A DNA stretch of 33,583 nucleotides, from contig DATJYL010000181.1 in assembly GCA_035499655.1 (NCBI GenBank), forward strand, positions 1 through 33,583. The letters are read 5' to 3'. This stretch comes from Pirellulales bacterium. Lineage in GTDB: Bacteria; Planctomycetota; Planctomycetia; Pirellulales; JADZDJ01. The stretch's first letter is position 1. Each line of letters begins with the position of its first letter. The notes under the pieces were generated by a model. That model saw only the letters and a program-made list of their open reading frames with translations, searched no databases and was not told where the DNA came from. Positions 8,350 through 16,946 of this stretch are shown here, piece by piece. A program made the position numbers and the translations under genes.

Positions 8350-8916
8350 ATGTCGCGGCATCACTTTGTACGAGTGGGTTTAATGGGGCACGTCGGCCGG
8401 TTCACTTCCGTCGACGCCGTCGCTTATCCCCGCGCCAGCCGCGTCGTTGTCCGCACCGGCCGGGGCTTGGAAACCGGCGAAGTGCTGGGCCCGTCCGAAG
8501 AAGCGGCAACCCATGGCAATACCGACGGTTCGATTCTCCGCGGTCTGACCGTGGAAGACGAACTGCTAGTGGCCCGGCTGGAAAAGAACCGGCAGAAAGC
8601 GCTGGAGGCATGCACGGCGCGCCTTGCGCAGCGGGGCATTACAGCCACGTTATTCGACGTGGAGCATTTGTTCGACGGCCGCTCGTTGTTCTTCTATTTT
8701 TTGGGCGAAGTGACGCCGGAAATCGAAGCCATTACCGCCGAGCTGGCCGAAGTGTATGATGCCGCCGCGGAGTTTCGTAAATTTTCCGAAACGCTGACCG
8801 CCGGTTGCGGCCCCGGCTGCGGCACAGAAGAAGGCGCCGGTCATGCCAGCGGCGGTTGCACACTGTGCGCCAAAGCCTGCGCTGTCGCTGGAGCGTGTGG
8901 AACGAAACGAAAATAA
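8350..8916 (+). CDS. PSP1-domain protein with Cys-rich C-terminal tail
   Basis: The 188-residue product carries a PSP1 domain, the family of Bacillus RicT/YaaT, which acts in a complex affecting RNA maturation and phosphorelay signalling. Diagnostic segments are FVRVGLMGHVGRF near the start, RTGRGLETGEVLG, and the C-terminal DVEHLFDGRSLFFYFLGE (residues 103-120). The final ~35 residues contain six cysteines (C153, C157, C170, C173, C177, C183) in CGPGCG and CTLCAKAC arrangements, which suggests an iron-sulfur or zinc site. The ATG at 8350 is preferred over upstream in-frame codons because the domain begins there. It is divergent from bioB and convergent with the small TPR-like gene. The exact role in planctomycetes is not known to me. 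Confidence 0.85.
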   Translation: MSRHHFVRVGLMGHVGRFTSVDAVAYPRASRVVVRTGRGLETGEVLGPSEEAATHGNTDGSILRGLTVEDELLVARLEKNRQKALEACTARLAQRGITATLFDVEHLFDGRSLFFYFLGEVTPEIEAITAELAEVYDAAAEFRKFSETLTAGCGPGCGTEEGAGHASGGCTLCAKACAVAGACGTKRK

Positions 8917-8953
8917 TCGGCTCGAATCGAAAACGGTGGGCGTGTTGCAGCCT

Positions 8954-9280
8954 TCATTCTCCTGCGCTGCCTAGCGACGCCAAAAATTCGCTCATTTCGC
9001 CCGCTGCGTGGGAATTGCTTTGGCGGCGCGCTTCGTCAATGCCGCGGCGGAGCGTTTCCCGCGCTTCTGCAATTCGGTTTAACTTTGCCAGCTGTTGCGC
9101 CGCCATAAAAAACGCAGGCACATAAGGTGCAGAATTGTTCTGCAACTCTCGCAAGTCGGAAAGGCTGCGATCGTGCTCGCCTTCCTTTTCCAACTCCATC
9201 GCCAGGCTATAGCGCAGAAATTGATCAGCCGGATCGAGTGCCAACATTTCTTCGATGCGACTGCGACGGGACGCGGGCAT
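8954..9280 (-). CDS. Small TPR-like protein
   Basis: The 108-residue product is predicted to be all-helical. Residues ~8-90 look like two to three tetratricopeptide-type helix pairs: LALDPADQFLRYSLAMELEKEGEHDRSL, then YVPAFFMAAQQLAKLNRIAEARETLRRGI. There is no signal peptide, so it is probably a cytosolic scaffold. It starts only four bases after the stop of the propeller-like gene, so it is very likely translated from the same message; no Shine-Dalgarno sequence is visible. Function cannot be assigned beyond protein-protein interaction. Confidence 0.75.
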   Translation of the reverse strand: MPASRRSRIEEMLALDPADQFLRYSLAMELEKEGEHDRSLSDLRELQNNSAPYVPAFFMAAQQLAKLNRIAEARETLRRGIDEARRQSNSHAAGEMSEFLASLGSAGE

Positions 9281-9284
9281 GGAT

Positions 9285-10400
9285 TTACAAATCGCCGGTG
9301 ATTTTTAAAAGTTTTCCTTGTTTGGCCGAGTCGTCATTCTTCGCTCCGTCGGCGGCTCCAAGGACGCTTACATAAAGCGTGTTGTCGCTGCTGAAGGCCA
9401 TGCCCGAGGGGCGCTCCAGGCCCGCTAATTTTACCGCCTTCACAGTGGCGCGATCATCCCCTTTGCCGGCATCCAGGCGATACAATCCGTCGTCGCTGGA
9501 TTTAACCGGGGAGGAACTCAAGGCGTACAAGCGGCCACTTTCCGGACTGTAAGCCAAGCTCACAACGTCCGTCAACGCCAACGGCATGCTCATGATCAAA
9601 CTGCCATTTCGCACTTGATAAAACGCCAGCGTTAATTCGCGATGTTGCTCGCCCGATTCCGCTTGAACGGCCACCAACAAACCGTGTGGGTTAACCGCAA
9701 TACTGAGCACCGCCGGCGTATTGTTCGACGCTCCGGATTTGAATAACGGATGAATGCCGTCAATCGCATCTCGGTTTTTCGCAACGTCCGCCTTATAAAC
9801 TCCGGCCTTGTCGTCGCCGCGACGGGCCGAGATCAACAGGGCGGAATAGGAAAAATCGAAACTCGCCAAGCTAATACCATAGGGCTCGGCCGCGTGGTTG
9901 GGCGAACCCGACAGAATTGTGCTGGATCGTCGATTGGCGGCGGCATAATCCAATGGCTTGTCCTCGCCTGCGGAGCCGACGGTTGGCAATTCGAACACGC
10001 TAACAATGGCTTCCTCTTTATCGTCTTTCGCCGTGGTGCTCAGGGTCGCCAATTCGTTTCGGCTTAAAAACGCCAAACCGTACAAGCTGCCAGCCGCAGA
10101 ATTTGCCGAAGGCGCCGCGGTTGGAAAGCCCACGATCGCTGGAATAGACTTCCCGGCATTGGCCGGAGCAAATTTCGCAATTTGGCCAGAACCAGCCTCG
10201 GCGACGTATACATACTCAGTCTCCGGCCGAACCGCCACGCCACACGGATGGTTTAGTCCGGAGAGAACTTTCTCAACCTTGATGTTGATTTTTCCGGCGC
10301 CAGATTCCGTTGCTTTGGGTTCATCGGCGCACGCCAGAGCGCAGCTCAGAAAGATACTCCAGGCAACCACCGAACACGGAAATAATTCTCTCGGCATCAT
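9285..10400 (-). CDS. Secreted beta-propeller-like (NHL/SMP-30-type) protein
   Basis: The 371-residue product begins with a Sec signal peptide (MMPRELFP, then VVAWSIFLSCALA, likely cleavage ACA|DE). The body has repeated phrases typical of NHL or six-bladed propeller proteins: HPCGVAVRPETEYVYVAEAGSGQIAKF, VLSIAVNPHGLLVAV, VVSLAYSPESGRLYALSSSP, and RPSGMAFSSDNTLYVSVLGA. No catalytic signature was identified. Two adjacent ATGs (10400 and 10397) could serve as start. It follows leuD by 47 bases on the same strand and precedes the small TPR gene, so it is probably read with the leu cluster, although the functions do not obviously connect. Confidence 0.75.
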   Translation of the reverse strand: MMPRELFPCSVVAWSIFLSCALACADEPKATESGAGKINIKVEKVLSGLNHPCGVAVRPETEYVYVAEAGSGQIAKFAPANAGKSIPAIVGFPTAAPSANSAAGSLYGLAFLSRNELATLSTTAKDDKEEAIVSVFELPTVGSAGEDKPLDYAAANRRSSTILSGSPNHAAEPYGISLASFDFSYSALLISARRGDDKAGVYKADVAKNRDAIDGIHPLFKSGASNNTPAVLSIAVNPHGLLVAVQAESGEQHRELTLAFYQVRNGSLIMSMPLALTDVVSLAYSPESGRLYALSSSPVKSSDDGLYRLDAGKGDDRATVKAVKLAGLERPSGMAFSSDNTLYVSVLGAADGAKNDDSAKQGKLLKITGDL

Positions 10401-10447
10401 GTCGATGTTGACCTATCGCAGAGGACGCACAAAATCGCGGAGTGTAT

Positions 10448-11056
10448 TCATTGGCCGGCGACGGGAGCCATGCCGCGCTTCTTTTCGAACGCGGCAATTT
10501 TATCGGCCTGATGCAAAGTAAGACCGATATCATCTAGTCCGTGCAACAGGCAGTGGCGGCGGAACTCTTCCACTTCGAACGGCAGCGACAGGTAATGCTT
10601 GTCGGTCAACCTGCAGGTTTCTAAATCGGCGGTGAGTTTGTATCCGGGGTTTTGGGCACATCGCGCGAACAATTCGTCGATTTCGGCATCGGGCAGCGTG
10701 ATTGGCAGCAGGCCGTTTTTGAAACAGTTGTTGTGGAAGATGTCGGCGAAGGTGGGCGCGATAATGACGCGGAAACCGTAATCGGCCAGCGCCCAAGGGG
10801 CGTGTTCGCGGCTGGAACCGCTGCCAAAATTGCGGCGGGCCAAAAGGATGCTGGCGCCACGAAATTGCGGCCGATTCAATTCGAAATCCGGATTGTCGGA
10901 TCCATCGTTGCGAAACCGCCAATCGAAAAAGAGATATTGTCCAAAGCCCGTTCGCTCGATCCGCTTGAGAAACTGCTTGGGAATGATTTGATCGGTATCG
11001 ACATTGGCCCGGTCCAGCGGAGCAACCAGTCCGGTGTGTTTGGTGAAGGGAGTCAT
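10448..11056 (-). CDS. leuD: 3-isopropylmalate dehydratase, small subunit
   Basis: LeuD forms the swivel domain of isopropylmalate isomerase, acting with LeuC to convert 2- to 3-isopropylmalate in leucine synthesis. The start is fixed by the conserved N-terminus [20 protein letters not shown] followed by [11 protein letters not shown]. Other hallmarks are [21 protein letters not shown] and [10 protein letters not shown]. The product is 202 residues, the normal length. The ATG overlaps the stop codon of orfB in an ATGA arrangement, which implies translational coupling to that unrelated gene. The partner leuC is about 1.5 kb upstream with two other genes between them, whereas leuC and leuD are usually adjacent. 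Confidence 0.96.
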   Translation of the reverse strand: MTPFTKHTGLVAPLDRANVDTDQIIPKQFLKRIERTGFGQYLFFDWRFRNDGSDNPDFELNRPQFRGASILLARRNFGSGSSREHAPWALADYGFRVIIAPTFADIFHNNCFKNGLLPITLPDAEIDELFARCAQNPGYKLTADLETCRLTDKHYLSLPFEVEEFRRHCLLHGLDDIGLTLHQADKIAAFEKKRGMAPVAGQ

Positions 11057-12066
11057 GTAAATAAATCCATGCCTTCGCGGTTTGAGATGACAGAAGACCA
11101 ATCCAAACGAGAGCGGTAACTGAACGGTAGCATGCGATCTACTTCGATCGAAGATAACCAGCCTGTAAATCCTGTGAAAAACATCTCTTGAGCGCGTTGC
11201 TGATTCTCGTCACGTAATAGCCATGCGAGGAGTATTCGCGCGTTCTTCTGAGTTGGATCGATCCCCAATATCGTTTCACATATCCCACGGGATTCAGATA
11301 ATTCACCTACTTGCGCAAGATCATACGCGAGTCGAAGCAATGTCGCCATGCGCTCATTTTCCAGCAAATATCGGCTTGAGGCATCTAAGCCTTCAAATTT
11401 AAGGTCGCTTAACATTTTAAGCGAGAGATTGGCCACCTCTATTGCTTGCCTACGAAATCTTTCAGAATCTTGTTGAGTCACTGCGTCCGCAGCGAAAGAG
11501 AGAACATGCGCTGCACTCATCATCAACAGAGGATCGGAGTTCATCCTGGCAATCTCGAGTGCGCGGGGCACTGCATCATGTGCCTTCCCCGATGCAATCT
11601 GACTAGTCATGAACCAAACTTCATCGAGTGCTTTTCGAGGACCGAATCGTATTCTGTCCTCAAAAAATAAAAGGGCCACTTGTGGAAATCCAAGATGCAT
11701 CCACGAAACCCCTCTAATTTCTGCAACTTGGGATGGTTGAAGTAGGTGTTCATGCTCCCGAGTAAGTTCCAGCACTGTATCCCAATCAGAAGCCTCAATG
11801 GCATCTTTGAATTGATGGAGAATCTCTTGAGTCGGTTCAGTCCTTGGCTTTGACCATTCAATGCCAACTGTCCTTAAATCGGCTGCCAAGCCTTCTAAGA
11901 GCGATTGCTCGGATTCAGTGAGCCGCCACCAATAGTGCTCCATCTCACCACGAATTTCATCCGCGTTGGCACTATTCTGCTGGCCAGCCTTGAAGAGGCC
12001 ATATAGTGCAAGCTGAAGCCTGATGGCGTCGGGAAAATCAGATTGCTTACGTAAGATTGATGGCAT
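11053..12066 (-). CDS. Helical-repeat (TPR-like) protein inserted between leuC and leuD (orfB)
   Basis: I do not recognise a named family. The 337-residue product lacks a signal peptide or membrane helix and reads as alpha-helical solenoid: [68 protein letters not shown], and [45 protein letters not shown], the last close to a TPR consensus. It starts two bases after the stop of orfA, and its TGA overlaps the leuD ATG. Local base composition is lower in G+C than the flanking leu genes (about 45-53% in sampled 60-base lines, against 68% in a leuD line), suggesting later acquisition. If orfA is a toxin-like enzyme, this could be its partner; that is speculation. Confidence 0.75.
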   Translation of the reverse strand: MPSILRKQSDFPDAIRLQLALYGLFKAGQQNSANADEIRGEMEHYWWRLTESEQSLLEGLAADLRTVGIEWSKPRTEPTQEILHQFKDAIEASDWDTVLELTREHEHLLQPSQVAEIRGVSWMHLGFPQVALLFFEDRIRFGPRKALDEVWFMTSQIASGKAHDAVPRALEIARMNSDPLLMMSAAHVLSFAADAVTQQDSERFRRQAIEVANLSLKMLSDLKFEGLDASSRYLLENERMATLLRLAYDLAQVGELSESRGICETILGIDPTQKNARILLAWLLRDENQQRAQEMFFTGFTGWLSSIEVDRMLPFSYRSRLDWSSVISNREGMDLFT

Positions 12067-12068
12067 GT

Positions 12069-12509
12069 CTACGTTTCATCGATTGTCCAGCTATCACGAG
12101 TCGCTGCTAACGAAGTTTGGAATGTCTCGATCGAAACTTCTTCATTCGGTTCTATGAGACCATGCAAGTCGTTATCAAGTCTTAATGACAGTTGCGCATT
12201 AATTGGTGAGTTTTCGAATGGACCCTCCCCCATCCACCAACACTTCGCTTGGTCGTTGCCACTTGCAGCACGCTTTTTCCTCAGCTCTGGTACTAAATGG
12301 CCAAGCCTCGGAGGAATCAAAAAATAGGGCAGTTCTTTCCAATTACGTGCTACAGACATTCCGCCGGATCCAGGAACCACAGCACCCTTATTGTTTAATT
12401 GTACGTCACCGTGGGGCGGCATACCAATGCGAACTCCCAGCATCAATTTCCTGTCGCCGACTTTGGGATGGTCTCCATCTGCTAACATGACTCGAAAAAA
12501 TCTTGGCAT
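12069..12509 (-). CDS. Small protein with possible Tse2-like toxin fold (orfA)
   Basis: The 146-residue product has no signal peptide. It contains GVVxPxSGG-type sequence: MPPHGDVQLNNKGAVVPGSG followed by GMSV (residues ~30-53), then a Pro-rich stretch, and near the C-terminus HGLIEPNEEVSIETFQ. This order (P-x-D-[IV]...G...P-[TS]-GG-[TM]-SV, later H-x-x-I-x-P...E...L) resembles my recollection of Pseudomonas Tse2, an ADP-ribosyltransferase-like T6SS toxin. The match is by eye only and residue identity is low. A stretch GGGCGAG lies about 8 bases upstream and may be its ribosome site. It begins 19 bases after leuC and ends two bases before orfB. Base composition is low in G+C (about 42% in one sampled 60-base line). 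Confidence 0.65.
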   Translation of the reverse strand: MPRFFRVMLADGDHPKVGDRKLMLGVRIGMPPHGDVQLNNKGAVVPGSGGMSVARNWKELPYFLIPPRLGHLVPELRKKRAASGNDQAKCWWMGEGPFENSPINAQLSLRLDNDLHGLIEPNEEVSIETFQTSLAATRDSWTIDET

Positions 12510-12528
12510 CTATTTCTCGCCCCTGACT

Positions 12529-13947
12529 CTATCCTTTGTAATCCCAGTGGCGGATGTCGACAAAGTGGCCGGCGATGGCGGCGGCGGCGGCCATGGCGGG
12601 GCTGACCAAATGCGTGCGGCCCCCTTTGCCTTGGCGGCCTTCAAAATTGCGGTTACTGGTGCTGGCGCAGCGCTGGCCGGGGGTCAGTATATCGGGATTC
12701 ATGCCCAGGCACATGCTGCAGCCGGCTTCGCGCCAATCGAAGCCCGCCTCTTTGAAAATGCGATCCAGGCCTTCGTGTTCCGCCTGTTGCTTCACTTGCC
12801 CGCTGCCGGGCACGACCATGGCATCGACCGTTTCGGCCACACGATAGCCGCGCACCACGGCGGCGGCGGCCCGCAAGTCTTCGATGCGGCTGTTGGTGCA
12901 CGAACCGATGAACACGCGATCCAGCGCCAGCGATTGCATCGGCTTGCCGGGCTCCAGCCCCATGTATTTGAGCGAATGCTCGGCGGCTTTGCGTTGATCG
13001 TCGCGCTCGAAATTCGCGGGATCGGGCACGCTTCCCAGCACCGGCACGACCTGCCCGGGATTGGTGCCCCAGGTGATTTGCGGTGCAATGTCGGCGGCAT
13101 CGTACACTTCCATCCGGTCGTACTTTGCGCCCGAATCGCTGGGAAGTTGTTGCCACCGGTCCACGGCGGCATCGAAAGCGTTTCCCTGCGGGGCGAATTC
13201 ACGACCCTTGAGATATTCGAACGTTTGATCGTCCGGCGCGATCATACCGGCCCGTGCGCCGGCTTCAATCGACATGTTGCACACGGTCATGCGCTGTTCC
13301 ATGCTGAAGCTGCGGATGATCGGGCCGGTGTATTCGATGACGTAACCGGTGCCGCCATCCGTGCCGATTTGGCCAATCAGAAACAGAATGACGTCTTTGG
13401 CCGTCACGCCGTGGCCCAGTTGGCCATCGACCCGCAGCTCAAACGTTTTCGGCTTCGATTGCAGCAGGGTTTGCGTGGCCAGCACGTGTTCCACTTCGCT
13501 GGTGCCGATGCCGAAGGCCAGCGCGCCGAACGCGCCGTGCGTGGCGGTATGACTGTCGCCGCAAACAATCGTCAGGCCCGGCTGCGTGAATCCCAGTTCC
13601 GGACCGATAACGTGCACGATGCCTTGTTGCGGACTGTCTAAATCGTACAGGCGAATGCCGAACTCGCGGCAGTTGTGGCGGAGCGTATTGATTTGCTGCT
13701 CGGAAATGAGGTCCGCAATGGGCAGCCGCCGATCGGTGGTGGGCACGTTATGGTCGGGCGTGGCGACGGTTAGTTCCGGGCGACGCACCCGGCGGTGTGC
13801 TAATCGCAATCCCTCGAACGCCTGCGGGCTGGTCACTTCGTGGACCAAATGCAGATCGATGTAGAGCAGGGTTTCCTGTCCCGGTGCGGCATGCACCACA
13901 TGTGCATCCCAGATTTTTTCGAACATGGTGCGAGGGGCGGCAGGCAT
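12529..13947 (-). CDS. leuC: 3-isopropylmalate dehydratase, large subunit
   Basis: LeuC is the aconitase-like, iron-sulfur-containing large subunit of isopropylmalate isomerase. The three cluster cysteines are C350 ([14 protein letters not shown]) and C410 and C413 ([11 protein letters not shown]). Other family motifs are [41 protein letters not shown] and [16 protein letters not shown]. The 472-residue length is normal and the C-terminus is intact ([13 protein letters not shown]). The start may be ATG 13947 ([13 protein letters not shown]) or ATG 13926 (MFEKIW). The longer form is kept because homologues have a few residues before this motif. A G-rich reiterated sequence lies just upstream. 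The partner leuD is separated by orfA and orfB. Confidence 0.95.
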   Translation of the reverse strand: MPAAPRTMFEKIWDAHVVHAAPGQETLLYIDLHLVHEVTSPQAFEGLRLAHRRVRRPELTVATPDHNVPTTDRRLPIADLISEQQINTLRHNCREFGIRLYDLDSPQQGIVHVIGPELGFTQPGLTIVCGDSHTATHGAFGALAFGIGTSEVEHVLATQTLLQSKPKTFELRVDGQLGHGVTAKDVILFLIGQIGTDGGTGYVIEYTGPIIRSFSMEQRMTVCNMSIEAGARAGMIAPDDQTFEYLKGREFAPQGNAFDAAVDRWQQLPSDSGAKYDRMEVYDAADIAPQITWGTNPGQVVPVLGSVPDPANFERDDQRKAAEHSLKYMGLEPGKPMQSLALDRVFIGSCTNSRIEDLRAAAAVVRGYRVAETVDAMVVPGSGQVKQQAEHEGLDRIFKEAGFDWREAGCSMCLGMNPDILTPGQRCASTSNRNFEGRQGKGGRTHLVSPAMAAAAAIAGHFVDIRHWDYKG

Positions 13948-13960
13948 GGCATTCAGTGGA

Positions 13961-13993
13961 GAGGGGCTTGGGGCTGGGGGCTCAGGGTTCAGA
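13961..13993. repeat. Short G-rich reiterated sequence upstream of leuC
   Basis: On the + strand this is a run of imperfect 7-8-base words (GGGGCTT, GGGGCTG, GGGGCTC, AGGGTTC). On the leuC strand it reads as C-rich words within the leader, about 14-46 bases before the start codon. It resembles the other word-like intergenic sequences of this window, but no second, inverted arm was found nearby. Confidence 0.4.
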
Positions 13994-14134
13994 ATTTAGA
14001 TTGACCAAATGACACGCGGAACGAAATACGGTTCGGCGGAGTCACGCGAACCGATCGTCGCTTCGCCTCATTCAAGTATACCGAAAGAAATGGCAGGCTG
14101 TAAGTTAATGGCAACAGCCGTCCCAAGGGCTGAA

Positions 14135-15943
14135 TTACCCCACCAGCGCGCTGTGGCTGGCGCTGTCGTGGGCCAGATCGGCTTGGGTGGCGTCGGATGA
14201 GCCGCGAGTGCGGGAGCCTTTCGAGGCGACGTCTGCGCCGGCTTCGCTGTCGTCGCCGCTGGATGGATCGGCGCCGGTGCTCGATTGAATGCCGCCGACA
14301 ACCGTATGGTCCGCTGCACCGGCCACCGTGGGCATGCCATCGCGGCTGACGCCGCCGTTGGTTTGCCACCACGCTTGCGCATCAGCGGCAGTCCACCGGC
14401 CGTGCAACGGAGTCGCGGCCAACTCCGCGCCCAATGTGGCAACATCGGGGAAACGATCGGCCGGCTTCTTCTGCAGGCAGCGCAGGACAATCTGCTCCAA
14501 TTCGGACTGAATGCCGGGTTGCAGCTTCGATGGCGGCGTCACGTTTTTGTTAGCGTGAGCGAGCAACACCTTCACCGCGTTGTCGCCTTCGAACGGCGGA
14601 TGACCCGTCAGCAAGTAGTACGCCACCGCGCCGAGCGCGTAAATATCGCTGCGGGCATCGGGTTCGCCGTCACCGGCCGCTTGCTCTGGCGCCATGAACA
14701 GCGGCGAGCCGGTGATCGAACCTTGCTGCGTAAGCGTGACATCGCCGTGGCCCGTCATCAGCGGCTTGGCTAGGCCGAAATCCAACAGCTTGGCGACATC
14801 ATAAACGCCGCCTCGCTCCGCGGCGAAAATGTTGCCCGGCTTGATGTCGCGATGCATCAGTCCCAGGCCGTGCGCTTCGGCCAGGGCACCACAGATTTGC
14901 TCCAGTAACCACACCACTCGGGCCGGAGCCATGGGCCCGTGCTGTTCGACCAGGTCGGCCAGGCTTTTGCCGGGCAGGTATTCCATGACGTAGTAAAACG
15001 TGCCGTCGTCGGTGTGGCCGTAGTCGAAGATTTCGATGGTGTTCAAATGCGTGAGCTTGGCCGTGGCCTGCACTTCGCGATGGAAGCGGGCCAACGACGT
15101 GGGATCGGCCGCGTTGCTGGGCTTGATAAGCTTGATGGCCACAGGGCGCTTCATCAGTTGATGCTCGGCCAAATGCACTTCTCCCATGCCTCCGGCGCCT
15201 AGCAGGCGCTTGAGTCGATACTGCCCCAACTGTTTGGCTTCGAACGCTTCGCGCCGCAAGCGATTGATGGTGTGAACTCCCCAAGTGCCGATGAACGCGG
15301 CTAGCGCCATGGTCATGAAAATCTTGGAAATGATGTTCGGCCCAACCATGCTCCCGTAAATGGGAAGCATGACCGCGGCTACAATGCAAATGGCTGTTGG
15401 GGTAACCGCGAACAAGCCGAGCACCCAAGCGGCGCGCCTCCAGGTGTTGGGAATGTACAGCGAGTAGGTGAGAATCAACAGCATCCACGGCGCGGTAATG
15501 CCAATTAAAAACGGATCGCCGCTGCGGATGGCCACCCATTGCATGGCAATAAAATACAGCGACGGAACGCCGAAAATGATCAACTCAGCAATCCGCAATG
15601 TGGATAGTTCATAAGTGCACTTCTGGCACAGCCGGCCACCGATCAAAAGCAGGAACAGCGACGTCAGCCCGTGAAAAAGGAGTAGGAACATTTCTTCCGG
15701 GCTATGATAATTGACCAAGAACAATTGCCGCAGAAAGAAGACCGCGAACCCGCCGCCCAATAACAACGCTGACATGCGCAGCCGACTGCGCAGCAGCGAG
15801 CGGGTTTCTTTCGACATGTGCGGGCTGCTGCCTTCGCACATGGCAACTTTGCAGCATGGGCCGGAATGCGAGTGTTCGGCAGAGCCCAACAGCGGCAAAC
15901 CGGCGGCCACAACGGTAGCATGATTGGACGAATTGGAAGACAT
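14135..15943 (-). CDS. Membrane-anchored Hanks-type Ser/Thr protein kinase
   Basis: The 602-residue product has a cytoplasmic N-terminus with several cysteines. Roughly six hydrophobic helices span residues ~57-226, and a complete eukaryotic-like kinase domain spans ~242-510. Visible kinase motifs are the glycine loop GAGGMGEV (249-256), the ATP-binding Lys in VAIKLI (K271), HRDIKPGN (364-371), DFG (388-390), SPLFMAPEQ (413-421) and SDIYALG (432-438). All catalytic residues are present, so it should be active. The C-terminal ~90 residues are low-complexity, rich in Ser, Ala, Gly and Asp. Unlike PknB-type receptors, the membrane part precedes the kinase and no extracellular sensor domain is evident. 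It is upstream of leuC on the same strand with a ~190-base gap, so a separate promoter for leuC is likely. The 256 bases upstream hold no gene that I can support. Confidence 0.92.
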   Translation of the reverse strand: MSSNSSNHATVVAAGLPLLGSAEHSHSGPCCKVAMCEGSSPHMSKETRSLLRSRLRMSALLLGGGFAVFFLRQLFLVNYHSPEEMFLLLFHGLTSLFLLLIGGRLCQKCTYELSTLRIAELIIFGVPSLYFIAMQWVAIRSGDPFLIGITAPWMLLILTYSLYIPNTWRRAAWVLGLFAVTPTAICIVAAVMLPIYGSMVGPNIISKIFMTMALAAFIGTWGVHTINRLRREAFEAKQLGQYRLKRLLGAGGMGEVHLAEHQLMKRPVAIKLIKPSNAADPTSLARFHREVQATAKLTHLNTIEIFDYGHTDDGTFYYVMEYLPGKSLADLVEQHGPMAPARVVWLLEQICGALAEAHGLGLMHRDIKPGNIFAAERGGVYDVAKLLDFGLAKPLMTGHGDVTLTQQGSITGSPLFMAPEQAAGDGEPDARSDIYALGAVAYYLLTGHPPFEGDNAVKVLLAHANKNVTPPSKLQPGIQSELEQIVLRCLQKKPADRFPDVATLGAELAATPLHGRWTAADAQAWWQTNGGVSRDGMPTVAGAADHTVVGGIQSSTGADPSSGDDSEAGADVASKGSRTRGSSDATQADLAHDSASHSALVG

Positions 15944-16199
15944 ATTCCGTGGTCCTTCGTCGATTGACCAATGTCAGTTTTCAGCCTGTGGAGCCGGACT
16001 CGTCACACTCCGGCTGCCAAGGGACATTTATCATATCCAGCCGAGAAGCGGCTGGCGACGGTCTTTCGTGGAAAACAGGAACAAAGAATTGCAAAGTGCG
16101 GCCGATTTAAGCCATGCGGCCACGCATTCGCCGTCGATTACCGAAATTGCCTGCTGGACACTTTCTAGATGGCGATGAGGTAATTCGATCCAGAGCGTT

Positions 16200-16751
16200 T
16201 TAGGCCGCCCGGCGGCGGGGGGCGGCAGTAGCCGCTAGGCGGTCGATTTCGGCACGCGAAAGAGGCGTCAGCCGCGGTTGATCGTCACACATTTCTTCCC
16301 GCAGCACGAACGCTTGCGGCGTCAACAGCCGGTTCAGCGAGAACCAAGCGCGGGCGAGAGATTCGGCATTTTGATCGGTGGAAATCAACGCCAGCTCGAT
16401 GCCGTGCAAGGTATTGGCGGCCCGCTCCAGCGCCTCGTGTGGAGACCCCGGAAAAAGATGGATTTTACTTCCGGTGGGACGCAAAAACTGATGGGCCGCT
16501 TTCAACGACAAAGGGGGCGCGGCGGCCGGTCGGGCATCGAACGGATCAATTCCGGCGAAGTGAATTTGCTCGGCCGGGTGGTACCGCTGCGCCAACGAAA
16601 TCATTCGCTGCGGCCGGACGGCGTCGCCCAGCCCCAGCAGCATGATCTTATGCGGCTTGTGTTTACGGACGAGGCGGTACAGTGTGCGGTCGCTTTTGGG
16701 GCACGACAGCCAGCACCAGCAGAAAACTTTCAGGCCACTTGCCGCGGACAC
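16200..16751 (-). CDS. Methyltransferase-like conserved protein
   Basis: The 183-residue product has a short Cys/Trp-rich start (FCWCWLSCPKSDRTLYRLVR), then HKIMLLGLGDAVRPQRMI. The latter resembles SAM-binding motif I of class I methyltransferases, with GLGD in place of the usual GxGxG. Later segments include IHFAGIDPFDAR (a strand-2 acidic position) and ELALISTDQNAESLARAWFSL. I recall similar proteins in other planctomycetes but no known substrate. The GTG at 16751 opens the frame, and the true start is uncertain; no clear ribosome site was seen. The C-terminus is a run of Ala and Arg. The nearest same-strand neighbour upstream is the epimerase, and the gap contains an inverted repeat. Confidence 0.6.
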   Translation of the reverse strand: MSAASGLKVFCWCWLSCPKSDRTLYRLVRKHKPHKIMLLGLGDAVRPQRMISLAQRYHPAEQIHFAGIDPFDARPAAAPPLSLKAAHQFLRPTGSKIHLFPGSPHEALERAANTLHGIELALISTDQNAESLARAWFSLNRLLTPQAFVLREEMCDDQPRLTPLSRAEIDRLAATAAPRRRAA

Positions 16752-16892
16752 CGGTGCCCTCCTTGGCGGATGTTCGGCGCAGAAACTCCCTGTTTCTTAG
16801 TTCGGCTAGCGGCGCCAGCAAGATTCACTTCCGGATTTTGTGAAGTTTTCTCCGCTGGCGTCAGACAAGCATGCAAAACGGCAGGGTGGGAG

Positions 16893-16946
16893 AATGACCA
16901 ATGAGGGTTTGGCAATTGGTCATTCGTGCTTGGTCATTCGTCATTT
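16893..16946. repeat. ATGACCAA-type inverted repeat overlapping the epimerase stop codon
   Basis: Bases 16893-16902 (AATGACCAAT) and 16915-16924 (ATTGGTCATT) are perfect reverse complements with a 12-nt loop, and two more GGTCATTCG/GTCATT words extend to 16946. Read on the minus strand from 16943, the first 30 bases match the repeat beginning at 20346 at 27 of 30 positions. In both copies the first three bases are the TGA stop of the preceding gene. There is no T-tract, so it is not a standard intrinsic terminator. Confidence 0.65.

Noticed and set aside
12391-13641. Open frame of 416 codons on the + strand opposite leuC
   Set aside because: It lies entirely antisense to leuC and the leuC-orfA junction, is His/Ala/Gly-rich without domain features, and is explained by the high G+C of the true gene.
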